Source of the DNA: Acinetobacter pittii
Lineage (GTDB): Bacteria; Pseudomonadota; Gammaproteobacteria; Pseudomonadales; Moraxellaceae
Direction of reading: 5' to 3'
Length of the DNA: 64,000 nucleotides
NCBI RefSeq assembly: GCF_034064985.1
Contig: NZ_CP139249.1
Location: forward strand, 2,604,001 to 2,668,000
The notes under the pieces: model-generated
What the model was told of the DNA's origin: nothing
The model's input: the letters and a program-made list of their open reading frames with translations, nothing else
Database searches by the model: none
Shown: one piece after another, positions 25,514-32,482 of the stretch
Layout of the letters: every line of letters begins with the position of its first letter
Numbering within the stretch: position 1 is the first letter of the stretch
Program-made: the position numbers and the translations under genes

Positions 25514-26175
25514 TTCAGCAGCTCCTCATTTTTATAAAGTATTTTTCTTAAGGTAGTCCTATTATAACAATGTTGCAACAAGAAATTTTCCATTTTTAGT
25601 TTAAGGAAATTTTAAAAATTATAAAAACGATTATATTCAATAAATTAGTACGAATAAAAGCTAGGGAAGTTTGATTTTTCTATTGAGCTTTAAAATGGAT
25701 TATTGTGTTTAAATTATCAATTTAAAAAGCTTGCCTAGTAGGCAAGCTCCCCCTTTTTTGATATTTGCGCTGATCAATAAGGTTTAGTGTTACTTAAAGC
25801 AACACACTGATAATACAGAAATATTTAAAAATAAAAAAGCCCACTTCCTATTTTTATTCAGAAATGGACTTAGCGAAAAAAACGCTTAAACCTGAAATAG
25901 GAAATATCTATTCGGAAATATTTCCAACTTCATATTGGCATAATATTTAAGCACTAGCAATAGGGATAGAATTAAAAACATCAAATATTCATATTTAAAT
26001 AGATAAAGATTTCTTTTTTTAAATGGTTTTATTTTTAGCCTACATAATTTTTTTAATTATCAAGACTTATAAAGAATATGTGCCCATCAATAGGTAATAC
26101 TTAATAAGGTCTTATGTGCAGTAACCATTAGGCTCTAGAGAGTAAGAACTCAAACTGACTAAAAATAAAAAATAA
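25514..26175. other. 660-bp gene-free AT-rich stretch with structured segment
   Basis: No convincing ORF on either strand. It contains a strong leftward terminator at 25728-25748 (AGCTTGCC, loop, GGCAAGCT, TTTTT). A structured segment lies at 25840-25925: 9-bp arms TTCCTATTT and AAATAGGAA around an inner hairpin, then 8-bp arms GGAAATAT and ATATTTCC. It may be the 3' region of a leader or a small RNA; nothing identifies a class. Confidence 0.45.
25723..25748 (-). terminator. strong intrinsic terminator
   Basis: Leftwards, AGCTTGCC, loop TACTA, GGCAAGCT and TTTTT. It lies in the gene-free stretch ahead of the 25513 gene start and would end transcripts from the 26.2-27 kb cargo genes. Confidence 0.8.
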
Positions 26176-26412
26176 TTAATTTTCAATATTAATGATCATA
26201 TACTGCAAAGTTATGTATATTCCAACTTCTCCATTGTTGAGTGCCTCATATAAGTCTTCATCAACGAAATCTCCAGATTCATCATATAGCCATTTATGAA
26301 TTTGAATAATTTGTATATTCCCTTTTTTGTCTTTTCTTGCTATTGGGTCTATTACGGACCGAACTATCACCTTCTTCTTCGTCTTAACATCGAGCAATGT
26401 GATAATTGTCAT
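26176..26412 (-). CDS. small hypothetical protein
   Basis: A 78-residue protein. AAGGA 7 bp before ATG 26412 sets the start. Sequence is mixed strands and helices with a Lys-rich start (LLDVKTKKKVIVRSV) and an acidic middle (YDESGDFVDEDLYEAL). No family recognised; AT-rich accessory gene downstream of the late promoter. Confidence 0.5.
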   Translation of the reverse strand: MTIITLLDVKTKKKVIVRSVIDPIARKDKKGNIQIIQIHKWLYDESGDFVDEDLYEALNNGEVGIYITLQYMIINIEN

Positions 26413-26610
26413 TTTAAAATCCTTATAAATATCCTGTATAACAACTACTCTCAATCAATAAAGATTTTTATATTTAAATTACTTAAATAGCAATCTTTTC
26501 AATCTAAAAAATAAATAAAAAACACTTTAATAGTGTGTGCCTATTAGAAAAGATACCTTAAATATTCTACTAGCAATAAAAAACCGCTTTAAGGGCTGTT
26601 CATCTAAAAT

Positions 26611-26964
26611 TCACAGGTACTTAATGAAGTTTTTTTTCTGTCTTTGCATCTTTCTGGGCTCACAAATTTTTCCAATAAAGTTAGTTAACCACAAAATACT
26701 TTCTTCACGATCTTCAAAATGAGGTATAAGGCTTAAATCTACTTTTATTTTGCGATCAGCTAAAGGCAAACTTAAACAATGTTCAAAGTCTATTGAGCTG
26801 TACTTCAATTTGAGTCTTTTTTCTGCAGCTTGATTCTTTATCTCAGCCATAATGCGATTTAGATTAACAATCAAATTATTTGAAATTTTATTATTTTCAT
26901 ATACCCGTTCGTAAACTGTCTCAGCTACATCAATGTAATTTATTAGCTCTACATTCTTATTCAT
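26611..26964 (-). CDS. hypothetical protein, paralogue of 25058-25513
   Basis: A 117-residue protein sharing the core LKYSSIDFEHCLSLPL, KIKVDLSLIP and ILWLTNFIGKI pattern with the 25058-25513 product but lacking its C-terminal extension. It is the first gene after the late promoter and tR'-like terminator. GGAG lies upstream of ATG. The start is followed closely by a second, out-of-frame ATG (ATGTCATGA just upstream), which might tune initiation. Confidence 0.55.
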   Translation of the reverse strand: MNKNVELINYIDVAETVYERVYENNKISNNLIVNLNRIMAEIKNQAAEKRLKLKYSSIDFEHCLSLPLADRKIKVDLSLIPHFEDREESILWLTNFIGKICEPRKMQRQKKNFIKYL

Positions 26965-27228
26965 GACATTTGTACTCCGTTTTTTATAATTATCCGTCTA
27001 AAATAATGTTTATTTGAGTTACTAAATTCATCACGTACGTAAATATTGTTAAAGTTTTATCACTTATTTTTAATTTAAATATTTGAATTTATTTAATAAT
27101 TTTATAATTTACTAATATTTATATACATCTTTGTTCTTAACACCCCTTTTTTTTCTATCACTTGCCCATTGAGTTCACCACCCACACAGATATTCTTTTT
27201 TACCAGCCTGGACTATATAGCAAAAAAT

Positions 27229-27260
27229 AAAAAAAATCCGTACCTTGGGGAAAGTACGGA
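27229..27260 (-). terminator. tR'-like terminator close to late promoter
   Basis: Read leftwards, TCCGTAC, loop, GTACGGA and eight T, about 50 nt downstream of the predicted late start. This is the usual place for the terminator that Q overrides. Confidence 0.75.
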
Positions 27261-27318
27261 CTAAGCTTTTCAACTGAAAAACACTATATAATGGAAATAG
27301 ACATCATATAGTAAGTTT

Positions 27319-27347
27319 AATATACGATAAATTTCATGTTTTTTCAA
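27319..27347 (-). promoter_or_regulatory. predicted late promoter (pR'-like)
   Basis: On the minus strand TTGAAA (27347-27342), a 17-bp spacer and TATATT (27324-27319). It is oriented towards the late genes and placed directly downstream of the Q-like gene region. No Q-binding site consensus is known for this phage group, so Q control is inference. Confidence 0.65.
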
Positions 27348-27356
27348 ATCCTAATT

Positions 27357-27382
27357 AAAAGCCCACGATTAAGTGAGCTTTT
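27357..27382 (-). terminator. terminator of early-right operon
   Basis: AAAAGCTCAC pairs with GTGGGCTTTT (one G-T pair) around loop TTAATC, read leftwards, after the 27445-27699 gene. Confidence 0.75.
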
Positions 27383-27444
27383 AAAACAAATTGGTGCAAC
27401 GCTTATAATTTTGTCCACTATATCAAAAATATGCCATAAAGCGT

Positions 27445-27699
27445 CTAGACAGTCAACAAGTCTAAATTATGCTTTTCTACTAATTGAGAAGCTTTTAAAC
27501 GTTCAACGATTTTAATCATTAGATCATTGGCAGTTATAACGTCGATTCCTTCAAATGCTTTTAGTGTTAATTGCAATTTATTATTAATTACATTTGTAAT
27601 TATTGATATTTTACCAAAATAATCAGGGTAGTATTTCAAAGTTTCATTAACTTTCTCCCGACTAACGCCTTCATATAGTTTTACAGTGTATGTTTTCAT
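27445..27699 (-). CDS. small hypothetical protein after Q-like gene
   Basis: An 84-residue protein; ATG 27699 follows a strong GGAGG. It begins MKTYTVKLYEGVSREKVNE and shows alternating strands and helices like a small ferredoxin-like fold. It overlaps the end of the Q-like gene by 29 bp. Not recognised. Confidence 0.5.
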   Translation of the reverse strand: MKTYTVKLYEGVSREKVNETLKYYPDYFGKISIITNVINNKLQLTLKAFEGIDVITANDLMIKIVERLKASQLVEKHNLDLLTV

Positions 27700-28147
27700 T
27701 TGAACCTCCATTTTGTCTTAATCTTTTATCATGACCTAATAAATAAAATCTAGCGCAACTCACCATAATTGCGACCTGAGCTTTAGATTGGTTTGTTTCT
27801 TGAGCAACCTTCAACAATCCTTTATTTTCAACCTTATTTTTAATTAAACAAATTAATGCAAACTTAGTTGTAAAATCTGTTTTATCAGAATTTAATAGAC
27901 TTCGTAAAAGTGCTTGAATTTGATCCGCCTCATAATCACTGATCTCACATCGAATATAAGATTTACTTTTTTGTACTTCTTTGCCAGCTTCACGCATCAA
28001 CCAGTAAATTTGATTGATATGAAGCCCATCTGGCAAATCACCCCCTTTCATTCTAACTGTTTCACACCATGCGCCAAACTGCTCTAACCAACCGTCAATA
28101 GTATATTTAGACCAATCCATTTGTTGTGTTTTTAAAACTGCACTCAT
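27671..28147 (-). CDS. antitermination Q-like protein (putative)
   Basis: A 158-residue basic protein. The start has IDGWLEQFGAWCE, like the 'LEqwGaW' opening of DLP12/phage 82-type Q proteins, and the C-terminal half has a helix-turn-helix-like LLKVAQETNQSKAQVAIMVSCARFYLLG. It is nearly the last gene of the leftward early operon, directly before the late promoter and terminator pair. Q binds DNA near that promoter and makes RNA polymerase ignore terminators. Several terminators lie inside the late operon, consistent with this need. Confidence 0.55.
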   Translation of the reverse strand: MSAVLKTQQMDWSKYTIDGWLEQFGAWCETVRMKGGDLPDGLHINQIYWLMREAGKEVQKSKSYIRCEISDYEADQIQALLRSLLNSDKTDFTTKFALICLIKNKVENKGLLKVAQETNQSKAQVAIMVSCARFYLLGHDKRLRQNGGSNENIHCKTI

Positions 28148-28548
28148 TTTTCACCTACCAATTGCTCAATTTGTTTAATCGCCACGCCTGCTTTCACTTG
28201 CTCTGTGCTGAACCGTAAAACTGTAAAACCCATCATTGCTGCGGAGTTGTATTTCTCCATATCCCCTATATAGCCTTTGCCCCTTGTATGACGGCCTCCA
28301 CTCCAGATCCCGCCTTCAACCTCAATCAAAATTTTTGTACCAGTAATCAGAAAATCAGCTCTCCATTTGCGTTTTGGATGGAACTTATATTCCTGTTCAA
28401 AACCGATCTTGCATGCTCTTAAATGCGTTGCCAGAACCATTTCACCCACACTTGGTTGTCTGGCAACTTGCTTTGCTGAACGCCGCTTTTTATTTTTCTT
28501 TATAGGAAATAACTTGCGGTATTCAGCAATGCTGACTGATGACATCAA
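28144..28548 (-). CDS. PD-(D/E)XK nuclease-like protein (DUF559/Vsr type)
   Basis: A 134-residue protein with a basic N-terminus and a core VGEMVLATHLRAC, KWRADFLI, ILIEVEGGIWSGGR and YNSAAMMGFTVLRFS. These are the Glu, Asp, ExE and final strand of DUF559-type nucleases. In lambdoid phages this place between replication genes and Q holds a Holliday junction resolvase (RusA or Rap), so a resolvase role is inferred. It overlaps both neighbours by 4 bp. Confidence 0.65.
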   Translation of the reverse strand: MMSSVSIAEYRKLFPIKKNKKRRSAKQVARQPSVGEMVLATHLRACKIGFEQEYKFHPKRKWRADFLITGTKILIEVEGGIWSGGRHTRGKGYIGDMEKYNSAAMMGFTVLRFSTEQVKAGVAIKQIEQLVGEK

Positions 28549-28760
28549 GCACCACCTTTCAGCAAATTTTTCAACTGATTAGCAAAGCAGTTATAAACTC
28601 GTGCTTTATCTTGATCGCCAAAAAGGCTTGAAGCATGAGCATCGTGTTTATACTTTTGAACTAGGTTTTCAATTGAACTTCTTAGCTCAACTAAATTCGC
28701 TTGTTGTTCTTTTTGAATCTCCCAAGCCCACTTTCCAGATTTACCCTCAAACTCACTCAT
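28545..28760 (-). CDS. small hypothetical protein
   Basis: A 71-residue helical protein. ATG 28760 has GGAG 7 bp upstream, and it overlaps the end of the HNH gene by 8 bp and the next gene by 4 bp. Charged coiled-coil-like sequence (EIQKEQQANLVELRSSIENL). Not recognised. Confidence 0.5.
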   Translation of the reverse strand: MSEFEGKSGKWAWEIQKEQQANLVELRSSIENLVQKYKHDAHASSLFGDQDKARVYNCFANQLKNLLKGGA

Positions 28761-29154
28761 GACTGGCTCCTTTATAATTCTCAAAGAAGAACGTCACAGG
28801 TTTTGTCTTAATTTCAATCAAACCGAAACGAAGTAAATGACGAGCATGTGTGCTATCGCGTAGTAACTGCACATCACGGTAATGTGTAAGCATCTTTCGC
28901 CACCCTTCCAGCGGCATAGACGATTTGTTTGTATTGCAAGGAACACATGCAGGGTTCATGTTTTCTAAAGTGTCGTTTTGCGGTCTAGTCATTTCACCCG
29001 TAATTAACTTTCCACCACCCACATGAATTAAATCTCGCTTCACTGCTTCGATATGGTCTGCATGCCACTTATCGCCAAGCAACTCACCACAGTAAGCGCA
29101 ATGTCCACCAAACTTTTGTTTTAGCTCAGCACGTTGCTGTTTAGTTAACTTCAT
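28753..29154 (-). CDS. HNH endonuclease
   Basis: A 133-residue protein with the HNH core CAYCGELLGDKWHADHIEAV (residues about 19-38) and the second half LENMNPACVPCNTNKS; four Cys in two CxxC pairs bind zinc, and the DH pair supplies the catalytic His. It is encoded with replication genes rather than next to terminase, so a role in recombination or nicking is more likely than packaging. 4-bp overlap with the upstream gene. Confidence 0.8.
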   Translation of the reverse strand: MKLTKQQRAELKQKFGGHCAYCGELLGDKWHADHIEAVKRDLIHVGGGKLITGEMTRPQNDTLENMNPACVPCNTNKSSMPLEGWRKMLTHYRDVQLLRDSTHARHLLRFGLIEIKTKPVTFFFENYKGASHE

Positions 29155-29558
29155 CGGCTATGCTCCACTTTCATACCGTCAAACTCTTGATCAATTACGG
29201 CCATACCGCGCACTACAGCTGCTTGTGAAGGAAGCTTCTTAAAATCAATAGTGTTTACTTCATGGCAGTGTTTGCACATAAACTTATTTTTCTTTTCAAG
29301 CTTTGCCTGTATTTCACGGACCTCTGCCAGCATTCTGTTATTACGTTGGGTGACTTGATTCAATTGGTCTAAATATTTGGCAATCCATAAAACTGGATTA
29401 AGTTTTGTTTTGCAGTCCATACAAAGGATCTCATTATCTTCCTTTGATATTTGAATACGCCCGTGATCACACTCCACAATCTCATTTCTACGTGTGAACT
29501 TGATAACTTGATTTTGTTCATCAACATGAATCACATGCTTATCTTGGAAATGGCTCAT
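29151..29558 (-). CDS. zinc-ribbon-like hypothetical protein
   Basis: A 135-residue protein with two possible Zn sites, CDHGRIQISKEDNEILCMDC and CKHCHEVNTID, joined by a coiled coil (YLDQLNQVTQRNNRML). It overlaps its neighbours by 4 bp on each side, in the replication operon. No family recognised; DNA or RNA binding is a guess. Confidence 0.55.
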   Translation of the reverse strand: MSHFQDKHVIHVDEQNQVIKFTRRNEIVECDHGRIQISKEDNEILCMDCKTKLNPVLWIAKYLDQLNQVTQRNNRMLAEVREIQAKLEKKNKFMCKHCHEVNTIDFKKLPSQAAVVRGMAVIDQEFDGMKVEHSR

Positions 29559-30355
29559 ACATTCGCCCCTTCAATTAGCTGAAGAATATTTCTAGGTATC
29601 GGCATACCTTCTCGGCGACACATCTCTGCGTATTCATGCGGATTGTCGAAAGGATCTGGCCCTAATTCTTTTGCAAGTTCAGGCTCTTTTTCCTTAGCCT
29701 TAAGCTTTTGTATTGGTGCAGGTTTACGACCATTGATTTTTAAACGTTCCATCAATGATTGGAGATGCTTTTGCGCTTCGTCATTTGAAACAGGCTTATG
29801 CACCTTTTGCTCATTTTTCTGAGCTAATAAAATTGGTTCTTGGTACCAAGCTTGGGTTTTACCCTTCAGTTGTGCTTCAGCCTTGTATTCATCATAGATC
29901 TTGATAAATTCCATTTTGGCTTTGTACATTTCGCCGTCTTGAATAAGCGAATAAACTTGATCAAGTACAAATTTGGCTAATGTAGTAATTTCTTGGTTTT
30001 GCTCACGCCCATCAGGCAATCTCACTTTCTTGTGCTGAGTGATTTGTGTGTATTCACAAGCCTTCACCCATGCTTTTTCAGCACTCCACCAATCATCACC
30101 CATGCACATAGCACGGAATTCAGCGAAGTTAGGCATGTAGGTATTTGTACTTGCGTAAAATAGCGCTAAGCCTCTTTGAAGTTGATTAGGAGTTACCCCA
30201 ACCAATGCCTTGGCAAGATGTTGTTCCACGATTTGCATTGGAACTGCGTTTTTTCCTTCAACGGGGAAATTCTTATTGAACTGAACCGCGTACTTAGTTC
30301 TGTAAGCCGCAATTAGTTCTTTCAAATAACTATCAAATGACGCTAATTCAGTCAT
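29555..30355 (-). CDS. lambda P-like replication protein
   Basis: A 266-residue protein recognised as a Phage_lambda_P-type helicase loader. Recognition points are an N-terminal FNKNFPVEGK, the conserved GVTPNQLQRGLALF and YMPNFAEFRAMC region, a helical middle and a C-terminus rich in Lys/Glu. P proteins load the host DnaB helicase at the phage origin with O. It lies 2 bp after the O-like gene. Confidence 0.75.
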   Translation of the reverse strand: MTELASFDSYLKELIAAYRTKYAVQFNKNFPVEGKNAVPMQIVEQHLAKALVGVTPNQLQRGLALFYASTNTYMPNFAEFRAMCMGDDWWSAEKAWVKACEYTQITQHKKVRLPDGREQNQEITTLAKFVLDQVYSLIQDGEMYKAKMEFIKIYDEYKAEAQLKGKTQAWYQEPILLAQKNEQKVHKPVSNDEAQKHLQSLMERLKINGRKPAPIQKLKAKEKEPELAKELGPDPFDNPHEYAEMCRREGMPIPRNILQLIEGANV

Positions 30356-30357
30356 GA

Positions 30358-31239
30358 TTAATAGCCTCCGATATATTGCTGGTCAGGGGTAACATCAATC
30401 ACGTTTGAACGATTGCTCTCAGCGTACATCTGAGTGAAATAACCTGGTTCTTCAGGAACGTTATGAGATTGTGGGTTTTCCTGAATTTGATTTTGGCGAG
30501 GTTCAAATACACCCTGATAATTTCCGATAATTGAGTTTTCCAGTGATTGGTTAGCCATAGGTCCAAAAGAGATAAGTTTTTTAAGGATTAACTTCACTGC
30601 GTTTTCAGAGAGTGGTTTTTTGATGCTGATACGCATATCAACAAAATTGTTCCACAGCTCTGGATCAACACATGCTGGTAGTTCAACTAAACGTGGATTA
30701 AATTCAGTTAGTTTTTCTGATTTAGGTTTTTCAGAAACCGACTCTCTTTTTTTATTTATTTTTTTATTACTTTGAGAGTTGTTTTTGATAGTGATACTTT
30801 GTGTGTTAAAAATTTTTACTAGCAGCGGTAAAAAATTTTTACTAGTGTAGTTAAAATTTTTAACTAGCAGTGGTAAAGAATTTTTACTAGTCTGTCCATA
30901 AATTTCAGGTAGTAAAAATTTTTTACTAGGGAATTTAAGCACTAAACCAACGCTAGTATCGTTACCTAATTTGAATGTATTTCCATGAATTGTGCTTGGT
31001 TGTTCCACGACTAAACCGACCTTAATTAATTCATTAAGGCACTTCACAACAGTTGGTCTACTCTTCCCTGTAATCTCTTCAAATTGAGATAAAGAGATGG
31101 AATCCATCTCCTTATTCCAACCGCGAGTTTTACGGCAAATAACCAAGTAAATTTTGCATGCAGCATCAGAGATTTTATTTAAAACCTCATCGACAAATGC
31201 ATTAGGTACTTGAAAGGAATTAGGCACAAAATTACTCAT
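30358..31239 (-). CDS. lambda O-like replication initiator carrying origin repeats
   Basis: A 293-residue protein. The N-terminal winged-helix domain of phage O-type initiators covers residues about 5-105, with NSFQVPNAFVDEVL, YLVICRKTRGWNKEMD and GKSRPTVVKCLNEL. The middle (about 110-150) has repeated KNSLPLLVKNF-type segments, which are the translation of DNA iterons at 30805-30930. The C-terminal part should contact P. ATG 31239 with AAGG upstream is used; a GTG lies two codons earlier. As in lambda, the origin is probably inside this gene. Confidence 0.75.
   Translation of the reverse strand: MSNFVPNSFQVPNAFVDEVLNKISDAACKIYLVICRKTRGWNKEMDSISLSQFEEITGKSRPTVVKCLNELIKVGLVVEQPSTIHGNTFKLGNDTSVGLVLKFPSKKFLLPEIYGQTSKNSLPLLVKNFNYTSKNFLPLLVKIFNTQSITIKNNSQSNKKINKKRESVSEKPKSEKLTEFNPRLVELPACVDPELWNNFVDMRISIKKPLSENAVKLILKKLISFGPMANQSLENSIIGNYQGVFEPRQNQIQENPQSHNVPEEPGYFTQMYAESNRSNVIDVTPDQQYIGGY
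30805..30930. repeat. iterons of predicted replication origin
   Basis: Five repeats of G(T/G)TAAAAATTTTTACTAG type lie inside the O-like gene. Their CTAG ends fall at 30819, 30842, 30864, 30887 and 30926 (steps of 23, 22, 23 and 39 bp). The AAATTT core is partly palindromic. A very AT-rich tract (30750-30780) adjoins, as a melting region would. Initiator iterons in the O gene are the lambda layout. Confidence 0.75.
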
Positions 31240-31531
31240 GTACACCGACCTTAGGCTTTACATACCCACCAAATTTTTGAACCAAGTCAGCATTAGCCAA
31301 ACTATTAACGATCTGCCCTGCTAACCACTGATTAATGCGAAAACGCTGTGCCATAGTTTGTGAAAATTCTTCACGCGTTATTGCAGCATTATTTTCGTCA
31401 TAACCTTTGGCTCTTAGATTTTTACGGTTACGATCATGTAGCTCATTGAGAATCACTAACGCTGGATCAAAGAAGGACTGAATTTCCTGAGTCTGTTTGT
31501 ACTCAGGTTTATACTTAAATTGACTATTCAT
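31232..31531 (-). CDS. small hypothetical protein upstream of O-like gene
   Basis: A 99-residue protein, mostly helical, with a winged-helix-like second half (REEFSQTMAQRFRINQWLAG). It overlaps both neighbours by 4-8 bp in the replication operon. It may be a DNA-binding accessory; not recognised. Confidence 0.5.
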   Translation of the reverse strand: MNSQFKYKPEYKQTQEIQSFFDPALVILNELHDRNRKNLRAKGYDENNAAITREEFSQTMAQRFRINQWLAGQIVNSLANADLVQKFGGYVKPKVGVHE

Positions 31532-31803
31532 GACACCTCCGCTAATGCTTGCTCAGCTTTTGTTAGGCGGCGTTTAGCGTTGAGCTCTGCTACTGTTGCT
31601 GTACGGATTTCTTTTGATGAAACCAGAATCAAATGATTCTCCGATTTGATAGTCCACAACCTAGTCAAAGTTTTATTTTTAACCTCAAATAAATCGTTTG
31701 ATTTAAAACTTCGACACTCTTTAGTAAGCACTACAACGTCACCTATTAAAAAATCTGGTGAGTTGAGTTCGATTGGTTGTTCTGATAAATTGTTCGTGTT
31801 CAT
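31528..31803 (-). CDS. small hypothetical early protein
   Basis: A 91-residue protein; ATG 31803 follows GAGGTGG. The core (FLIGDVVVLTKECRSFKSND and LTRLWTIKS) is a beta-rich SH3-like pattern as in small KOW-type or phage early proteins. It is the first gene after cII. A longer frame to 31902 would cross the stem-loop at 31828-31856 and is not used. Confidence 0.5.
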   Translation of the reverse strand: MNTNNLSEQPIELNSPDFLIGDVVVLTKECRSFKSNDLFEVKNKTLTRLWTIKSENHLILVSSKEIRTATVAELNAKRRLTKAEQALAEVS

Positions 31804-31827
31804 TTGATCCACCTCAATTGAATGCCT

Positions 31828-31860
31828 AACCACTCCTGTTCCTGCAGGTAGTGGTTTTTT
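31828..31860 (+). terminator. rightward terminator after cII, antisense side
   Basis: AACCACT, inner stem, AGTGGTT and TTTTTT on the plus strand. It would stop rightward transcripts before they enter cII antisense and the immunity region. No rightward gene precedes it. Confidence 0.5.
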
Positions 31861-32179
31861 ATTTGAATAAAATCCGCATGTATTCAGGTGAAGTGAATGC
31901 ATGTGCTAAATAGACTCGCGTTGCTTCTGCAATTTCAGGTGAGCAATACACATCACTTTCTGGCACCACCTTCAGTCCAATGGCTGTCAACAAAGAGCTA
32001 ATAAATTCAATCTCTGTCAATCCATTGTTTTTCTTGTCATTTTTCATTCTTGATAAAGTGCTTGCATCTATTCCCACCTTCTCGGCTACTTGTCTTTGGT
32101 TACTAGCGTTAAGTGCTTGCAATATGAGCGATTCATTGTTGCTAGCACTTGCAGGCAATTCATTTAATACTTTGCTCAT
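31859..32179 (-). CDS. cII: CII-like transcriptional activator
   Basis: A 106-residue protein matching phage CII: NNESLILQALNASNQRQVAEKVGIDASTLSRMK is the DNA-binding helix-turn-helix region and a hydrophobic LLTAIGLKVV segment aids oligomerisation. CII turns on the repressor gene from pRE. A TTGC-N6-TTGC element overlaps its 5' end (32139-32152). AGGA lies before ATG. It is the second gene of the leftward operon from pR. Confidence 0.8.
   Translation of the reverse strand: MSKVLNELPASASNNESLILQALNASNQRQVAEKVGIDASTLSRMKNDKKNNGLTEIEFISSLLTAIGLKVVPESDVYCSPEIAEATRVYLAHAFTSPEYMRILFK
32139..32171 (+). promoter_or_regulatory. pRE-like CII-dependent promoter
   Basis: TTGC (32139-32142), six bases, TTGC (32149-32152), then 13 bp to an AATACT -10 (32166-32171). 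These spacings equal those of lambda pRE. It points rightwards, across cro antisense, to the repressor gene, and overlaps the start of cII exactly as in lambda. Confidence 0.7.
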
Positions 32180-32189
32180 GGTTAAGGTC

Positions 32190-32378
32190 CTAAGCGGTTA
32201 ATGCTTGTAAATCGGCTTTAAGTTTGCCTTTGGTTTTGACTTGCAGGACTGCTTGAGTTCTGGCTGGTATACCATTGTTTTCCCACTTCCAGAGGGTCAC
32301 AGTTGAATACCCAGTTTTTTCAGACAACTCTTTTCGACTTTTGCAGCCGTGGTATGTCATGAGATCACTAATTTTCAT
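32190..32378 (-). CDS. cro: Cro-like repressor
   Basis: A 62-residue helix-turn-helix protein: SRKELSEKTGYSTVTLWKWE is the recognition unit and the C-terminus is short and basic. It is transcribed away from the repressor from pR, the place of Cro. The binding sites should be the palindromes at 32391-32463. Its ribosome site is weak (GGTG). Confidence 0.8.
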   Translation of the reverse strand: MKISDLMTYHGCKSRKELSEKTGYSTVTLWKWENNGIPARTQAVLQVKTKGKLKADLQALTA

Positions 32379-32390
32379 GGTTACACCAAG

Positions 32391-32463
32391 TTAACTATAG
32401 TTAATAAACCAAATTTATCACTTGTTAACCATAGTTTCAATAGATCGTATTAACATTAGTTAA
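32391..32463. promoter_or_regulatory. right operator cluster (three sites)
   Basis: Three 14-bp operator-like sites lie between cro and the repressor: TTAACTATAGTTAA (32391-32404, perfect palindrome), TTAACCATAGTTTC (32425-32438) and TTAACATTAGTTAA (32450-32463). The middle site lies inside the pR spacer. Centres are 34 and 25 bp apart. They serve pR and the repressor promoter. Confidence 0.85.
32412..32440 (-). promoter_or_regulatory. pR promoter for cro operon
   Basis: On the minus strand TTGAAA (32440-32435), 17 bp and TAAATT (32417-32412), with an operator in the spacer. It drives cro, cII and the replication genes. Confidence 0.75.
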
Positions 32464-32482
32464 TGTTTTTGGAATATTTGTT

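Larger units (their letters stand above)
26965..27444. promoter_or_regulatory. late control region (promoter, two terminators, leader)
   Basis: This 480-bp gap between the cargo genes and the 27445 gene holds no credible ORF. In order leftwards it contains a terminator for the early-right operon (27357-27382), a sigma70-type promoter (27319-27347), an early terminator (27229-27260) and a long AT-rich leader. The order corresponds to tQ, pR', tR' of lambda. Confidence 0.65.

Noticed and set aside
25890..25990. 31-codon leftward ORF with hydrophobic start in the gene-free gap
   Set aside because: No ribosome site and it overlaps the inverted repeats; too weak to list as a gene.
25514..27444. 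lysis cassette (holin, endolysin, spanin) between Q-like gene and terminase
   Set aside because: None of the small genes has a lysozyme, amidase or holin pattern; lysis genes are probably beyond the left edge.
30805..30930. CRISPR-like array of short repeats
   Set aside because: Repeats have no unique spacers, lie in frame inside the O-like gene and fit origin iterons.
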